From: Aquirufa sp.
Lineage (GTDB): Bacteria > Bacteroidota > Bacteroidia > Cytophagales > Spirosomataceae
NCBI GenBank assembly: GCA_030833145.1
Contig: JAURHT010000092.1
Location: 1 to 7,879 of the forward strand
Direction of reading: 5' to 3'
Length of the DNA: 7,879 nt
Under the pieces are notes generated by a model, which saw nothing but the letters and a program-made list of their open reading frames with translations, searched no databases and had not been told where the DNA came from. Below are positions 6,238 to 7,879 of this stretch, one piece after another (the stretch's first letter is position 1; each line of letters opens with the position of its first letter). The position numbers and the translations under genes are program-made.

Positions 6238-7833
6238 GGCCATATACTTCTTCAATTCTGCTGCGTTTTCGATGGAATTCGTGTGAATTTCTAGGAGCGC
6301 TGGGCCTTGGTTATGTAGAAAAGCGTTCAGGTCTAATTCACTTGGGTTCGAGGCAGAATAATAGCTTATTCCAGCGTCTTTAGCCGTATTTTCAGCGGTA
6401 AACCCTTGACGCGTTTCCATAAATTCATCCAATTCTGGTAGGTCTTTCGCACCTTCGAGGTTGCGGAAAATACCTCCACCACCATTATTAAATACGATGA
6501 TGCGCAAGTTCGCAGGGATGTAATGATTCCAAAGTGCATTCCGGTCGTATTGAAATGCTACATCCCCAATGATGGAAATGCATAATTTGTCTGTTTTTTG
6601 AGCGGCTCCAACGGCTGTACTTAGGCATCCATCGATTCCAGACGTGCCTCGATTCGAGAATACTTCCGTTTTCGTAAATTTCGCCAAAGTCCAATTAATG
6701 TATCTGACAGCTAATGAGTTAGCGATATGTCCTTCTGCTGATTCTTGCTCAATCGCCTCTGTTACTTGGTTATACAGATGCAATTCCGTCCAACTGGGTT
6801 GGGCGAAGAATTCAGCTTGCAAGGAAGTGATTTTGGCTGAATTCCAGGTGTTCCAAGATTTCGAACTCCATTGAACACCTTCCATAAAGTTTTCCGCATC
6901 CGTATTTACCACGTGAGTCAAACACAAGAATGGATCCGGTCTTCCGATCGGATTCGGGTGAATGAGCCACGATTGCTTCGGCTTGTGGGTGCGTAAAAAC
7001 TGCTTAATTCGCTTAGAAACGAATGATTTTCCGAAGTGTATATGCAAATCTGGTTGTAGAGCTGGCCATACTGATTCGTCAGCTAATAGCAAATCGTGTG
7101 CAATCGTACTGCCACAATTAGACGTCGCATCTCCTATCACCGGTATTCCATAAGCAGAAAGATTTTCGAAGATCGAATTGTCTTCCATTTGCCCTACGGT
7201 CACAAGGATTTTTTCAGCTGAGGCTATTTCTAGGCTGAAATATTGGTAATCAACTTTATTCTTTGTGCTTTGTGCTTTGTGCTTTGACAGGTTTTGTCGC
7301 AGGGAAAAAGTCTCACTTTTTTCCAAGACAAAACCTGGCTCTGGATAAAACGGCTCACTTATCGGCACATTAATCTGCACGGGGCCTTTGGGTTCCGCTA
7401 AAGCAGTCAATGGAGCAGCAGAACAATCATCCGTTTCAAAGTCAAAAAAAGCTTTTGCGTGCTTTCCAAACAGATTTTCTTGGTAAATCGTCTGTCCATC
7501 CCATTGTCCGATCCATTCCTTCGGACGATCAGCAGTTAAAACGATGAGGGGAACTTCTTGGAAGAAGGCTTCGACTACGGCAGGAGCAAAATTTAATCCG
7601 GCTGAGCCTGAGGTGCAGCAAATAACGACGGGACGACCCGTTTTCAGGGCGATTCCTAAGCCAAAAAACCCAGCGGAACGTTCATCAGCTATGGAATAGC
7701 ATTTGAAACCGCCGTGGCGGGTTAAAGCAATCATTAAGGGTGCATTCCTAGATCCAGGACATATAACCGCCTCATTTACACCTTGTTGGTATAAAGAGTC
7801 TACTAGTTCGATGATGCCTTTTGGAAATGCCAT
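6223..7833 (-). CDS. menD: MenD, SEPHCHC synthase of menaquinone biosynthesis
   Basis: MenD is a thiamine-diphosphate enzyme joining 2-oxoglutarate (with loss of CO2) to isochorismate to form SEPHCHC, the first committed step to menaquinone. Numbered from the chosen start, PGSRNAPL is at 26-33 and DERSAGFFGLG follows with the cofactor-activating Glu51. CTSGSAGLNFAPAVVEA and LTADRP complete the PYR domain. SKRIKQ (Lys274, Arg275) is in the central domain. SLAVR (Ser373, Arg377) and SNRGTSGIDG (393-402) match substrate-contact motifs as I recall them from E. coli MenD. The cofactor motif runs from GDVAFQYDRN (from 423) to NNGGGGIF (from 449). Length is 536 residues, slightly short but complete. 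I chose ATG 7833-7831 over the in-frame ATG at 7851, because the extra six codons lie inside a terminator hairpin and MAFPKGIIELVDS resembles normal MenD N-termini. No other men gene lies in the window. Confidence 0.95.
   Translation of the reverse strand: MAFPKGIIELVDSLYQQGVNEAVICPGSRNAPLMIALTRHGGFKCYSIADERSAGFFGLGIALKTGRPVVICCTSGSAGLNFAPAVVEAFFQEVPLIVLTADRPKEWIGQWDGQTIYQENLFGKHAKAFFDFETDDCSAAPLTALAEPKGPVQINVPISEPFYPEPGFVLEKSETFSLRQNLSKHKAQSTKNKVDYQYFSLEIASAEKILVTVGQMEDNSIFENLSAYGIPVIGDATSNCGSTIAHDLLLADESVWPALQPDLHIHFGKSFVSKRIKQFLRTHKPKQSWLIHPNPIGRPDPFLCLTHVVNTDAENFMEGVQWSSKSWNTWNSAKITSLQAEFFAQPSWTELHLYNQVTEAIEQESAEGHIANSLAVRYINWTLAKFTKTEVFSNRGTSGIDGCLSTAVGAAQKTDKLCISIIGDVAFQYDRNALWNHYIPANLRIIVFNNGGGGIFRNLEGAKDLPELDEFMETRQGFTAENTAKDAGISYYSASNPSELDLNAFLHNQGPALLEIHTNSIENAAELKKYMALFKA
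7261..7286. repeat. Heptanucleotide tandem repeat inside menD
   Basis: The unit CTTTGTG (plus strand) is repeated three times exactly and followed by CTTTG, 26 bp in all at period 7. It is in the menD coding region at residues 183-191 (SKHKAQSTK), in the probable linker between the PYR and central domains. Because 7 is not a multiple of 3, each unit is read in a different frame, and gain or loss of one unit would shift the frame. The present copy number keeps the gene open. Confidence 0.9.
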
Positions 7834-7836
7834 AGC

Positions 7837-7862
7837 AAAAAAAAGCCTCATAAGAGGCTTTT
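7837..7862 (-). terminator. Intrinsic terminator abutting the menD start codon
   Basis: AAAAGCCTC at 7841-7849 and GAGGCTTTT at 7854-7862 pair perfectly (9 bp) around ATAA. On the minus strand the stem is followed by eight T residues (7844-7837, partly within the stem), then GCT and the menD ATG at 7833. This is a good intrinsic terminator for minus-strand transcripts coming from beyond the right edge. It could also act weakly on the plus strand (four T residues). It leaves no room for a menD promoter between the U-tract and the start codon, so menD depends on readthrough or on a promoter upstream of the hairpin. Confidence 0.7.
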
Positions 7863-7879
7863 AAAAATTATCCAAGATA

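Noticed and set aside
6215..6240. Small hairpins (AGGCT/AGCCT and GCCTTA/TAAGGC) at the TPR lipoprotein and menD ends as a terminator
   Set aside because: Stems of only 5-6 bp, mutually exclusive, and no U-tract on either strand.
6488..7153. Three short open frames inside menD
   Set aside because: They overlap conserved MenD motifs in other frames and encode no recognisable protein.
7834..7851. Longer menD start at 7851 adding six residues (MRLFFA)
   Set aside because: These codons fall in the terminator stem, loop and U-tract, and the shorter N-terminus fits the family better.

Overview
The window looks like a piece of a Bacteroidota chromosome, most likely from the Cytophagales; a freshwater relative such as Aquirufa is only a guess. 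The reasons are moderate-to-low GC, A-rich leaders without Shine-Dalgarno sequences, a TAnnTTTG-like promoter box, TPR-rich exported proteins, a secreted M61 peptidase with a PDZ domain, and a complete-looking MenD. All genes appear chromosomal. No transposon, phage, CRISPR, tRNA or rRNA signal was seen.

Layout. Positions 1-2828 (minus) are the N-terminal ~940 codons of a very long exported TPR protein whose 3' end lies beyond the left edge. It is not a complete ORF inside the window, but it reads open throughout. A 157-bp AT-rich divergent spacer follows, holding a threefold repeated ATTGT..AGTC motif and a 12-bp palindrome. Next is a secreted M61-family metallopeptidase (2986-4749, plus). 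It runs tail-to-tail, with shared stop-codon bases, into a two-gene minus-strand unit: a cyclophilin-type prolyl isomerase (4982-5419) translationally coupled through TAATG to a 78-residue protein of unknown function (4746-4982). A short divergent spacer separates the isomerase from a TPR lipoprotein (5494-6237, plus). Its 3' end overlaps by 15 bp the end of menD (minus), which starts at 7833 rather than at the longer possible start at 7851. An intrinsic-terminator hairpin abuts the menD start codon.

How the genes work together. Most products act in or at the cell envelope: two TPR proteins (one probably periplasmic, one a lipoprotein) and an M61 peptidase. The isomerase is probably cytosolic and MenD belongs to menaquinone synthesis. 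There is no obvious single pathway. I found no clear novel system. The more interesting signals are small ones: the repeated motifs in the divergent spacer, transcription-stop hairpins placed inside opposing genes, a 7-bp tandem repeat inside menD that is not a multiple of three, and a terminator fused to the menD start region.
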